Under the pieces are notes generated by a model. That model did no database searches. It saw only the letters and a program-made list of their open reading frames with translations, and had not been told where the DNA came from. The translations under genes and the position numbers were made by a program. Positions 51,208 to 58,663 of a DNA stretch of 64,000 bases are shown here, in pieces; the stretch's first letter is position 1, and every line of letters starts with the position of its first letter. Source of the DNA: Bacteroides sp. 51 (GTDB taxonomy: Bacteria; Bacteroidota; Bacteroidia; Bacteroidales; Bacteroidaceae); contig NZ_QVMI01000002.1 of the NCBI RefSeq assembly GCF_010500965.1, forward strand, positions 1 to 64,000. Reading direction: 5' to 3'.

Positions 51208-52725
51208 TTATGCAATATCAAGTAATTCGGATTCGGCTATTTTAAAAGCACAGGTCACAATCTTGGCATAATGTGGAGCTAAGAGTTTGATTTCTTCGTC
51301 TGTCGGATAAGGATAATAACCTTTCTTGGTATACTCCTCAACAGTCTTGATGTTGGCCAGATAATCATTATGCCAACCAAGTTCGTTAAGTGTGGTAATT
51401 ACAAACTTCTCAAATCCCCGAGCTGCCATCTCAGTGATTGTACTCCAGTATTTCTTAGATCTGCATTCATCGCATTTCTGAGAGCGTTTGTAGAAATCGG
51501 TGCTTCTTATGGCAACATCCAGTTTCTGAAAGGCCTGCCCCAGTTCTCTATCGTTTAGTCTGGATTGCATTTCGGTGGCCATGCTTAGTGGACTTCCTTG
51601 CAGATAACAGATATGATTGTCCAATGCATGGAACCACTCATGAGCCAGTGAACCCTTATCGCCTTTGGTCTTGGTCAGGTTGATAACCTTACGGTCTAAC
51701 TCATAATGGGCTGAAGCGTTTCCTCCACCTCGAGCACCAAAAGCTAAAGACAGTTTATCATTCAGGACTATTTCTTCGGGTTTAATTTCCATGGCCAGTG
51801 ATAAGTCCATTAAGGCATCATAAGCCATGTTCAAGTAACTGGCTCTTTCTATTTGATTTACCCAGTTGCCGAACTCTACACCATAAAATGGGAATGTTGC
51901 GGAGAATACTTCCGGTGAAATATCTTTGCCATCTCTATGGTCATTACCAACACGTGGACGATTCCAATCTCTTCGCTCGCTGGGTATAAAGCGAATTTCT
52001 TTATAGATGCACTCCAGCTCATTAGCACAATCGGCAATAAACTGGTATGCTTCTTGTGGTGTGGTAAATCCTTTCTTGAGTATGATATTGCCTTTGCCTT
52101 TAGGCGAAATATAAATTTCTTGGGTGTAATTGTAGCGGTATACACTATATTGGCTTTTTCCGGAACTTTTTTTCTGTCCTGTTTTCTCTTTAATCCATTC
52201 AACACACTCTTGTATAGTACCTCTTTTAAAAATACGGTTTCCTTTCACTACGGCAATACTACTGCTCCAATATAGGTTTTGTATCTTATAGTGTCCTGAA
52301 TTGTATTCCTCTTGTGGCCAATTAGCATATTCTTGCTCTTGAGAGAATAGAATAAATTCCGGTAAGGATAATGCTGTAATATTCAGAGCTGTTGCCGGAT
52401 TGTCCAAGATGAGGCGGATGTTTGAAACAATTTCCATAACTTTCACTACCCAGTACTTTAATGAGTATGTCCTACGTGGTTTGGTGGGGATTTTACTAAG
52501 GAGATAGCGTAAGTGAACAGCGGTTTCCTTTGTAATCTGCTTATCGTTATACATCTTCACCAAGTCAAACTTAGGTAAGACTTTTGACAATGGCTGGGTA
52601 ATGAGCGCATCGTTTGTGATGAGCCTCAACTTTTGAATTTGTTCTTGGGCAAGGTCTTTTTTAGCTCCACCTATTTTCTGCCCAAAGTCCTGAATATAGG
52701 AGTCTTGGTTACATGTAGTTTGCAT
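51208..52725 (-). CDS. LPD1-type polyvalent protein with HExxH motif
   Basis: 505 residues. The region AFGARGGGNASAHYELDRKV and then VINLTKTKGDKGSLAHEWFHALDN (about 325-375) matches the large-polyvalent-protein-associated domain LPD1 known from phage and element polyproteins. It contains HEWFH, a zincin-like metal site. The N-terminal 200 residues are helical, with a segment like the LPD5/other polyvalent modules (IFKRGTIQECVEWIKEKTG). Polyvalent proteins are thought to be injected or expressed early to counter host defence. A proteolytic function is possible but unproven. Confidence 0.78.
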   Translation of the reverse strand: MQTTCNQDSYIQDFGQKIGGAKKDLAQEQIQKLRLITNDALITQPLSKVLPKFDLVKMYNDKQITKETAVHLRYLLSKIPTKPRRTYSLKYWVVKVMEIVSNIRLILDNPATALNITALSLPEFILFSQEQEYANWPQEEYNSGHYKIQNLYWSSSIAVVKGNRIFKRGTIQECVEWIKEKTGQKKSSGKSQYSVYRYNYTQEIYISPKGKGNIILKKGFTTPQEAYQFIADCANELECIYKEIRFIPSERRDWNRPRVGNDHRDGKDISPEVFSATFPFYGVEFGNWVNQIERASYLNMAYDALMDLSLAMEIKPEEIVLNDKLSLAFGARGGGNASAHYELDRKVINLTKTKGDKGSLAHEWFHALDNHICYLQGSPLSMATEMQSRLNDRELGQAFQKLDVAIRSTDFYKRSQKCDECRSKKYWSTITEMAARGFEKFVITTLNELGWHNDYLANIKTVEEYTKKGYYPYPTDEEIKLLAPHYAKIVTCAFKIAESELLDIA

Positions 52726-52982
52726 AATCCTTTGATTTTATTAATTAGTTATTGGGATTGATTGCAATGACTTGATAAAGAATAGTGCCAATTGAAATGG
52801 ATTGGTTGTAAGTCATGCAGATTATTGGGGTATAGCAATAAAAAAACGTAAACTGGTGTAGTCTACGCTTAAGTCTTTAATGAAAGAAAGGGGAATTCCT
52901 ATAATGATATAGGGGAAATAACTTGATGAAAATTATTCCTTTTTATACTTTTATTCCATGTTCCGTATAAAAAGTACCAATT
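52726..52982. other. Divergent intergenic region
   Basis: 257 bases without a gene, between the LPD1-type gene (minus) and the lipoprotein gene (plus). It probably holds promoters in both directions, which would make it the start of the minus-strand run to its left. I found no clear -7 box. Confidence 0.4.
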
Positions 52983-53243
52983 ATGAAAAAGACAATCCCT
53001 TTCTTTCTGCTTGGAATTTCTATGTTAATTCTAAACTCATGTTTTGCAGGGAGACCATTAGCCAATGCTCCTGCAGAAAATAATGATTCTTATCGTGTTC
53101 AGTATCTCTTTGAACATGATGGTTGCAAAGTTTATCGTTTCTATGACCAAGGTAATTATGTGTACTTTACCAATTGTGGAAGTAGTACTACTGCCATAAG
53201 CAATGATTCAATAGCTACTTATATACGAACAGTTGGACGATAA
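52983..53243 (+). CDS. DUF4884-type lipoprotein, 86 residues
   Basis: Signal peptide with lipobox (MKKTIPFFLLGISMLILNSC, Cys20), then a short domain with the pattern YLFEHDGCKVYRFYDQGNYV followed by YFTNC. This is the hallmark of DUF4884 proteins, common on Bacteroides phages and elements. It should be anchored in the membrane. It is on the plus strand, opposite to its neighbours, and has its own upstream region. A role in surface exclusion or superinfection immunity is a guess from its location. Confidence 0.78.
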   Translation: MKKTIPFFLLGISMLILNSCFAGRPLANAPAENNDSYRVQYLFEHDGCKVYRFYDQGNYVYFTNCGSSTTAISNDSIATYIRTVGR

Positions 53244-53258
53244 AAAGCATATCATTTA

Positions 53259-53534
53259 TCAGATCATAGGGAAGCGTTCCCGAAGTTCTTCACTTCCGTG
53301 AATCTGAGTATAGGAGTCGATGAGTTTTTGACATTCTTCGATACTATGCTTGTTTCTGGGGTCTTGGCGATAATTAGTGGCATAGTCTTTCAACCAAGAG
53401 AGTACAAGTCCGGCAAACATTTGCTGGATAGTTGGGTGTAATTTTTTCATTTCTTCGAGAAACTCTTTGCGGGTGGCATTGCAAGCTTCATTTGTAAAGC
53501 TGTCAGCCAGATTAAATATTTTTTCTTTGCTCAT
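53259..53534 (-). CDS. Hypothetical helical protein, 91 residues
   Basis: Not recognised. All-helical (FNLADSFTNEACNATRKEFL, MFAGLVLSWLKDYATNY, ECQKLIDSYTQIHGSEELRE), moderately charged. It converges with the lipoprotein gene, 15 bases apart. Probably the last gene of the 55.8-53.3 kb operon. Confidence 0.57.
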   Translation of the reverse strand: MSKEKIFNLADSFTNEACNATRKEFLEEMKKLHPTIQQMFAGLVLSWLKDYATNYRQDPRNKHSIEECQKLIDSYTQIHGSEELRERFPMI

Positions 53535-53587
53535 AAAATAATAGTTAATTAGTAATTAAGTAAAAAGATAGTGTTGGGAGATTCTGA

Positions 53588-53944
53588 CTATTCATCCAAT
53601 CCTAAGGTAATACCAATAAAACAGAGCACATCTGTATATTGCTCAGGGTAAATTGGAAATTGAAACTTCTTTTCTTCTGTTTCTTGGTCAATTCCATCTA
53701 CATAAAAACCATCGCCAGACTTATTTAGATACACATCTGTTATGGCGATGTTGTAGTTGTCATGTTTACCATATAGCGTAGAAATAATTGGATAAATTTC
53801 ATGTAAACCCAAATCTCCTTCGAACTCTTCGTCAGGAGTGAAGATTATCCGCCCATCGTTCTCCGTCAAAATCTTGATTATAAACTCACACTGCTCATTG
53901 CGTATGGCATATTCTCGTGCCATTAAATCAGAGTATTCTTTCAT
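53588..53944 (-). CDS. Hypothetical protein, 118 residues
   Basis: Not recognised. A helical start (SDLMAREYAIRNEQCEFIIK) precedes a beta-rich middle (GRIIFTPDEEFEGDLGLHE, YNIAITDVYLNKSGDGFYV) and an acidic tail. Starts 5 bases after the upstream gene's stop codon. Confidence 0.57.
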   Translation of the reverse strand: MKEYSDLMAREYAIRNEQCEFIIKILTENDGRIIFTPDEEFEGDLGLHEIYPIISTLYGKHDNYNIAITDVYLNKSGDGFYVDGIDQETEEKKFQFPIYPEQYTDVLCFIGITLGLDE

Positions 53945-53949
53945 GTGAT

Positions 53950-54216
53950 TTATTTGTCTAATATTATGTTAGATAGTTTTGCAGGGAGCCAATAACAATC
54001 ATAATCAAGGTACACACAACGTCCCCGTGATGTTGGCTTACAGAAGCCCATTATGGTTTTGCCAGGAAAGACCACTCCGTAATCGTTTTTAAAGGTGCAG
54101 GTTTGTCCGGCAACAATATCCTCTTTAAATTCAGTTGTTACTTCTGAGAGTTTGCTGAAAACCTCAACATTCTGTTTTTCGACCCATTCTAAAAAGTCGT
54201 TTTTGTGTGATGCCAT
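53950..54216 (-). CDS. Hypothetical protein, 88 residues
   Basis: Not recognised. A helical N-terminal half (NDFLEWVEKQNVEVFSKLSE) is followed by a beta barrel-like second half (GQTCTFKNDYGVVFPGKTIM, CVYLDYDCYWLP). The latter has the pattern of the small phage DUF6012/SH3-like proteins, but I cannot assign it. 9 bases from its upstream neighbour. Confidence 0.55.
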   Translation of the reverse strand: MASHKNDFLEWVEKQNVEVFSKLSEVTTEFKEDIVAGQTCTFKNDYGVVFPGKTIMGFCKPTSRGRCVYLDYDCYWLPAKLSNIILDK

Positions 54217-54225
54217 AATTAGAAC

Positions 54226-54849
54226 TTATTTATTTTCTGTTGTTTTAAATTCACCATCTCCATTTTGAATTATAGTGAGCGTATGAAGAACGTGGTCCGT
54301 TGTCAGGTCATTCTCATGGATGCAGTGCCCGTTTTGTAGATGAAGTAAAATACTATCATTTTTAGTTTCTACACAATTAATAAATTCGCATTCAGCCACA
54401 CCATATTCATCTACATAGACCACACTCCAGAATTTATCTTCCTTTATAGCATAAGGTACATCTTCTTTCTGCAAGAACTGACGAACCATGTCCAGACCTT
54501 TCTCTTTTAACTCTAGTATTTGTGTATTAATGGTGGTATATACGTCAAAACTCCATTCACCGGTGCTAAAGATGGAATGTTCATGGTAGTTACAGCCAGG
54601 TTCAGTGCTTTCTACTTGAATGTACATTCCGAAAGTGTCTGGGATGGATGTAGTTACTTCTCTTAAGCCATCCTTGGGCATATCCCATTTGCTTGTGAGG
54701 CTTGCAATAAGAGTAGCTTCGTCGCCAACAACGATGTTGTCATCTATGTCAAAATTGTCGTCAAACACTTCTGACAATTTTTCTTTTAGTAAATCGATTT
54801 GCTGTTCTGTACCTGTTGCATACAGTTGGTTTTCACATACGTTTGCCAT
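54226..54849 (-). CDS. YubB ferredoxin-like (DUF1281-type) protein, 207 residues
   Basis: The start ANVCENQLYATGTEQQID and the middle TSIPDTFGMYIQVESTEPG, then EWSFDVYTTINTQ, resemble the YubB/DUF1281 ferredoxin-like proteins (typically beginning MANWCSNxLxVTG) found on plasmids and phages. Function is unknown. I chose the ATG at MANVCEN, where the family begins; the upstream extension would overlap the next gene by 77 bases. The C-terminal 80 residues are extra. Confidence 0.6.
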   Translation of the reverse strand: MANVCENQLYATGTEQQIDLLKEKLSEVFDDNFDIDDNIVVGDEATLIASLTSKWDMPKDGLREVTTSIPDTFGMYIQVESTEPGCNYHEHSIFSTGEWSFDVYTTINTQILELKEKGLDMVRQFLQKEDVPYAIKEDKFWSVVYVDEYGVAECEFINCVETKNDSILLHLQNGHCIHENDLTTDHVLHTLTIIQNGDGEFKTTENK

Positions 54850-54868
54850 ATTGTTTTTGTTTTTTAAA

Positions 54869-55597
54869 TTAAAATCCACGTGCTTTGTCAAATACTTCTT
54901 TGTCAGCTTCGATTTGTAGCTCCAATTCGTAAGCAAGGTTCTCAAGGGTATTTTCGTCTAATTCATCGAAAGAGCCAGTTTCCTCAGATGCATATTCAAA
55001 ACCATCAGCACTTACCGAGATTATATATCCCTTGTCTGTCGGAAAATGCATATCAAAGGTTACATAGTCTATATCATTGTCAAGAAATAACTCTCGGATT
55101 TTTTTTTCTCCACTTATTGGTAATGCTATAATGTCTTTACAGTCTTCACAATATACACGTCCGCTGTATTCGTTATCATCATCAACAGGATTATAAGTCT
55201 TGTCCGGAGTATTCGGGTTCATCCACACATTCATCTTTACGTTGTTTGATTGACATTTTGGGCATAATACTTCTGGCTGTTTTTCAATTAAATTTAAGTC
55301 ATCCATAATGTTGAGAACGGATTCTATGTGCTCTGTAGTCATATCATCCTCACCAATACTGTAATTCTCATCGGTGGTAACCTCAACCTTATTCTCGTTG
55401 AGAATGATACTTTCAATTAGTGCAGTAACAGGTTCGCCATGGTGGTTAAAGTAGCACGCTTGATAGTGATTGCTTACTTGAGTGGCGTCTATTTCACCAT
55501 TGTCACGAAGATATTGTCGGATGTCGTCAAGGGCTTCTTTGCGCAATTGACAGAACGCAGTCAGATGATTTTTCATCATTAGTTTGTTTTCTTTCAT
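54869..55597 (-). CDS. Zinc-ribbon protein, 242 residues
   Basis: Unrecognised. The central Cys4 zinc ribbon (VLCPKCQSNNVK near 112-123 and VYCEDCKDIIALP near 149-161) lies between a helical N-terminus (CQLRKEALDDIRQYLRDNGE) and an acidic C-terminus (GSFDELDENTLENLAYELEL). The middle stretch YSIGEDDMTTEHIESVLNIM is echoed in the neighbouring YubB-like protein (ENDLTTDHVLHTLTII). The two genes therefore share a repeated helix motif and may be partly paralogous. Confidence 0.65.
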   Translation of the reverse strand: MKENKLMMKNHLTAFCQLRKEALDDIRQYLRDNGEIDATQVSNHYQACYFNHHGEPVTALIESIILNENKVEVTTDENYSIGEDDMTTEHIESVLNIMDDLNLIEKQPEVLCPKCQSNNVKMNVWMNPNTPDKTYNPVDDDNEYSGRVYCEDCKDIIALPISGEKKIRELFLDNDIDYVTFDMHFPTDKGYIISVSADGFEYASEETGSFDELDENTLENLAYELELQIEADKEVFDKARGF

Positions 55598-55609
55598 CTC
55601 TTTATGTAT

Positions 55610-55837
55610 TTATTGATTAAGTCTTTCTATTTCACGCTGGATATACCACACTGCTTTCTCCAAATCCTCTATTTGCTTCTCTTTGTCGGATTTGTCGGCA
55701 TCAGTTTTAAGTCCGGCACGCCACAAATACTTTATAGCGTTCCCTATACAGAATCCATGATGTTGGGTAATTTCGATACATTCTATACCGCTGGGATGTG
55801 AAGTGTAATGGCTGGGGTAGTTTACATTGTCGTTCAT
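55610..55837 (-). CDS. DUF3310 protein
   Basis: 75 residues matching DUF3310, a small phage/plasmid family linked to nucleotide kinase genes: VNYPSHYTSHPSGIECIEIT, GNAIKYLWRAGLKTD and IEDLEKAVWYIQREIERL are the three conserved blocks. Function is unsettled. It is the first gene of the minus-strand operon running left from 55.8 kb. Confidence 0.85.
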   Translation of the reverse strand: MNDNVNYPSHYTSHPSGIECIEITQHHGFCIGNAIKYLWRAGLKTDADKSDKEKQIEDLEKAVWYIQREIERLNQ

Positions 55838-55940
55838 ATATATTCAGAGCTATGTTACTTTAACCAGAATAGTGATGAACTTAATATGATGGGTGGATAT
55901 TCTGAAAAAAAGAGTATTTTTGGTGATTAATTGAACTTAT

Positions 55941-56585
55941 ATGAATAAAGCTGCATTGAAAGAAAAATGTAAGAAAATTCGAGATTCTTACGACCGGGTA
56001 GTAACATCGGTAGATGATTTTCAATTTCTAATGAGCATTTTCAAATACCATCCCGAGTGGGCGCAAAAAACCAAAGGCTTAAATGTTAAGCGGATAGAAG
56101 TTGGTGTATCAGAAGAATTCAGGACACCGTGTTTCTATATTATTAGAGAAGATGATACTAAAACAGATGTATCATTTATTACTTGTATTAATGGTAAGCC
56201 CACTCCTAAGCAGGAAATTTCTAAGGCTTGTCGAAATGCGATTGACCCAATAATTTTTAAATATAGAAGGAACTTGTCATTTCCTATGACTTGTCCAATA
56301 ACAAACGATGTGCTGTATTCTTTTGAGGAGGTTCATATTGACCATCATAATCCTACTTTTGATAATCTGATAAAAGTATGGATAGCAGAAAATGGAGGTG
56401 AAGAATACTTATTCCAGTTTATCAATGAATCATTAGATAATAGTACGGTTACCTGTTTTACATCGGAATCGATAAAACAGAGTTTCATTGAATACCATAA
56501 TACCCACTCTCATCTGAGACCTGTTTCTAAAAAGGCCAATTTGTCCACACTGAAGAAAACAAAAGGCAAAGTTTTCCGTAAGTGA
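55941..56585 (+). CDS. DUF3223/DCL-like protein with HNH-like cysteine-histidine region
   Basis: The block DDFQFLMSIFKYHPEWAQKT, followed by FYIIREDDTKTDVSFITCIN, matches DUF3223 (related to plant DCL). After it, MTCPITNDVL and EEVHIDHHNPTFDNLI (about 117-148) form an HNH-like Cys/His set in which the catalytic His-His-Asn could be DHHNP. A structural or nuclease role is possible. It is a plus-strand singleton, 104 bases downstream of the divergent DUF3310 start, converging with the fic gene. Confidence 0.75.
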   Translation: MNKAALKEKCKKIRDSYDRVVTSVDDFQFLMSIFKYHPEWAQKTKGLNVKRIEVGVSEEFRTPCFYIIREDDTKTDVSFITCINGKPTPKQEISKACRNAIDPIIFKYRRNLSFPMTCPITNDVLYSFEEVHIDHHNPTFDNLIKVWIAENGGEEYLFQFINESLDNSTVTCFTSESIKQSFIEYHNTHSHLRPVSKKANLSTLKKTKGKVFRK

Positions 56586-56604
56586 ATGGGTGGTAGTAGG
56601 TTAA

Positions 56605-57537
56605 TTAATTTAGAAGAATCCAAGAACCATTCCGGGCTGAGCCATTGCGGGTAATAATACCCTCTTTTGTCATCCTCTGAAGATGATATTTGATTGCATC
56701 GGGAGTCAAATCAAGAATGGCAGCAAGCCCATTCCGGGTAATCTTAGGATTATTACGCATTTGTTCCAGTATTTTGTCGCGAGTTGTAGGTGCTTTCTTT
56801 TCCGTCTGTAGTGTCTCTTCAATTACGCCTAAAATAAACTCAATAAATGGTGTACAACCATTTTCTCCACCGCTCACGGCAATAGCATTGTAATATTCCT
56901 TACGATATTTATAGACAATATTTTCAATTGGCAGGTGCTGGAATACAGGGCGCCACTTACTGAGAATAAGTGTTTGCCAAAGTCTTCCAGTACGTCCATT
57001 ACCGTCTGAGAACGGATGTATGAACTCGAACTCATAGTGAAACACACAACTCTTTATTAGTGGATGCTCTTCAGACGTATTTAACCAGTCGAATAAATCT
57101 TGTATTAGATATGGTACTCTTTCGGCAGGTGGAGCATAATGAATAATATCTTCACCTGATGCCACTCCAACACCTTTCATACGAAATTGACCGGCATCAT
57201 CTATTAACCCCGCTTCCATAGTGAGATGCGCTTTTAGCAAGTCTTTCATGTTATTCGGATTTAATTTATCCAGTAATTCGTATGCTTTAATGGCATTACG
57301 TATTTCTTGCACTTCGTTGATTGGTGCCACTACCGGCTTACCATCAAGAATTGCCGTAATCTGGTCAGTGGTCAAGGTGTTACCCTCAATAGCAAGGGAA
57401 CCCTGAATGGTTTTTATCCTATTGATTCGATGTAGGCGTAATTCTTCCTGAGAATGGTACATACCTATTGCCTCACTTATTTTAGAAACAAGGTCGACAA
57501 TTTTCGGTGTTATTTTATATGGCGGGATATATGGCAT
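56605..57537 (-). CDS. Fic-family AMP transferase with winged-helix tail
   Basis: Fic domain protein that would transfer AMP (or another nucleotide) to a target protein. The catalytic motif HPFSDGNGRTGR (about 174-185) is intact. The inhibitory motif SLAIEGN (about 51-57, pattern [S/T]xxxE[G/N]) is on the N-terminal side, which defines class II autoinhibited Fic. The C-terminus (about 255-310) is a winged helix (TRNGLAAILDLTPDAIKYHL). At 310 residues it is full length. Its promoter region has a -7 box and GGGTA repeats, suggesting autoregulation by the C-terminal domain. Confidence 0.9.
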   Translation of the reverse strand: MPYIPPYKITPKIVDLVSKISEAIGMYHSQEELRLHRINRIKTIQGSLAIEGNTLTTDQITAILDGKPVVAPINEVQEIRNAIKAYELLDKLNPNNMKDLLKAHLTMEAGLIDDAGQFRMKGVGVASGEDIIHYAPPAERVPYLIQDLFDWLNTSEEHPLIKSCVFHYEFEFIHPFSDGNGRTGRLWQTLILSKWRPVFQHLPIENIVYKYRKEYYNAIAVSGGENGCTPFIEFILGVIEETLQTEKKAPTTRDKILEQMRNNPKITRNGLAAILDLTPDAIKYHLQRMTKEGIITRNGSARNGSWILLN

Positions 57538-57544
57538 AATTTTG

Positions 57545-57598
57545 CAAATATAAGGCTTATTTTTTCATTTGGGTAAATGTTTTAGGGTAAAACTACCC
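57545..57598 (-). promoter_or_regulatory. fic promoter and putative operator
   Basis: On the minus strand TATATTTG (plus 57545-57552) is a perfect Bacteroides -7 box only 7 bases before the fic ATG, implying a leaderless transcript. Upstream are two direct GGGTAAA copies (plus 57571-57577 and 57585-57591) and an inverted TACCC (57594-57598). The second copy and TACCC form GGGTA-N4-TACCC. They overlap the region where the -33 element should lie, so binding there would block transcription. Confidence 0.6.
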
Positions 57599-57655
57599 AA
57601 TAAATCTACTGCATTATCTCCCTACCTACAGATTCCCAATCCGGCAGGTAACGAA

Positions 57656-57863
57656 ACATAGTGCTTCGGGGTACACTTTTTGGCATACCTTTGGCACTAT
57701 GTCCCGCTTGTTATTGGAGGGAAGGGTAGTGTCATCCCGACACGTGCAGTAAATTTGAAGTGAATTAATGAAGTGTAGGCAATCTGGGGTGCAATCCCAG
57801 CGAAGTGTATATTAAAGCCTAAGGTGTGAAAAGGTAGTTTACCCGCAATCCGAGCAAACTACC
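57656..57863. ncRNA. Candidate structured RNA or origin: four hairpins
   Basis: No gene, but four well-formed stems in 208 bases. Stem 1 is ACATAGTGC/GCACTATGT (57656-57702), with an inner GGTA/TACC pair. Stem 2 is GTGTC/GACAC (57729-57743). Stem 3 is CTGGG/CCCAG (57784-57800), flanked by two GAAGTGTA copies. Stem 4 is GGTAGTTT/AAACTACC (57833-57863). The layout looks like a folded RNA or a replication/transfer origin. The strand is unknown. It is not a cobalamin riboswitch: no B12 box. Confidence 0.5.
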
Positions 57864-57889
57864 CATCATATAGAATTTACCTGATACCG

Positions 57890-58432
57890 TTATGATGCAG
57901 CCGCAAGTGGTAACGGTTTTTCTGTTGGTTTCACTTTCTTTTCCGTTTTTGATACTTCCGTAGTTTCTTCTTTTGCCAGCATAATACGGAAGCCAAGTGC
58001 ATCAAACGACGCCTTTGCCGCTCTATGGATGGCTTTGGCATAATCCCGTGCAGTGCGTTCAAAGTCTTTTTTCGTTGGTACCAATCCGATACGTGCCCAC
58101 ACACTTTCGTCAAGTTGGTAGCTTTTTACCGTTTCGCCTTTGGCAGTACGGAAGATTACGCTGGATGGAGTTGAGGCACGCAATTTGGAACGGATACCGT
58201 CATTGTCTTCACGCAGCTTGTTTTCCTCAGCTTTCACTGACCAGAACGTAGCCATAACATTTTTCCATACCCGGAAGATTTCATTCTCAGATTTATCAGC
58301 AGGTTCAAATTCCGGACCGAAGAATTGCTGGGCAGATTCTTTACCGTCTTGTGTGGTGTAAACAAGGATAGTACCAGTTAAAGTTCTCGCAAGTTCTGCA
58401 TACTGTGTAGCGTTAAATTTTACAGTTTTCAT
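57890..58432 (-). CDS. Hypothetical protein, 180 residues
   Basis: Not recognised. A mostly helical protein with a Lys/Glu/Pro-rich tail (TEVSKTEKKVKPTEKPL). The N-terminal part (NATQYAELARTLTGTILVY) and a central basic section (YAKAIHRAAKASFDALGFRI) suggest nucleic-acid or protein binding. The G+C content and codon use look higher than in the small genes to its left. It stands alone, facing the structured block downstream and a tRNA-like element upstream. Confidence 0.65.
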   Translation of the reverse strand: MKTVKFNATQYAELARTLTGTILVYTTQDGKESAQQFFGPEFEPADKSENEIFRVWKNVMATFWSVKAEENKLREDNDGIRSKLRASTPSSVIFRTAKGETVKSYQLDESVWARIGLVPTKKDFERTARDYAKAIHRAAKASFDALGFRIMLAKEETTEVSKTEKKVKPTEKPLPLAAAS

Positions 58433-58473
58433 AATCGTTTTATTATTAGAATATTATGCAATAGCGCATATTG

Positions 58474-58535
58474 TTGGCAAATAGGGAATCGAACCCCACA
58501 TATCTCTACGATGGCAACCCTTGCCATTGAGCCAA
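58474..58535 (-). other. tRNA-like fold (possible tRNA remnant)
   Basis: Read on the minus strand, it ends in a canonical T-arm (TGGGG-TTCGATT-CCCTA, plus 58482-58498) followed by TTTGCCAA. This is preceded by the hairpin ATGGCAA/TTGCCAT (plus 58511-58527) and an outer pairing TTGGC/GCCAA. A normal D-arm plus anticodon arm cannot be drawn, so it is not an intact tRNA. Such 3'-tRNA pieces often mark integrase attachment sites. Confidence 0.5.
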
Positions 58536-58541
58536 ATACAA

Positions 58542-58583
58542 TAATTGCACGTTACCCTAACATAAGCGGATAACGTGCAATTA
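58542..58583. repeat. 13-bp perfect inverted repeat
   Basis: TAATTGCACGTTA at 58542-58554 and its exact complement TAACGTGCAATTA at 58571-58583, with a 16-base spacer. It directly precedes the tRNA-like element on the minus strand and a strong plus-strand promoter. It could be a terminator, protein-binding site or recombination site. No U-tract of note follows on either strand. Confidence 0.75.
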
Positions 58584-58627
58584 ATTTTGTAATCAATATT
58601 GCGCCTCAACTAAAACGTGTCGGATAG

Positions 58628-58657
58628 TTTGCCCGGCAAAATATTTTGCTACATTTG
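58628..58657 (+). promoter_or_regulatory. Near-consensus Bacteroides promoter without an obvious gene
   Basis: TTTG at 58628-58631, 18 bases, then TACATTTG at 58650-58657, against a consensus of TTTG-N19-21-TAnnTTTG. Transcription would begin near 58664. The first open frame there (61 residues) has no protein character, so the transcript is probably noncoding or a long leader. Confidence 0.6.
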
Positions 58658-58663
58658 CATTCA

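Noticed and set aside
57656-57863. Cobalamin riboswitch
   Set aside because: The GGTG/AATCCC-like stretch looked suggestive, but the conserved B12 box and the typical downstream transporter gene are absent.
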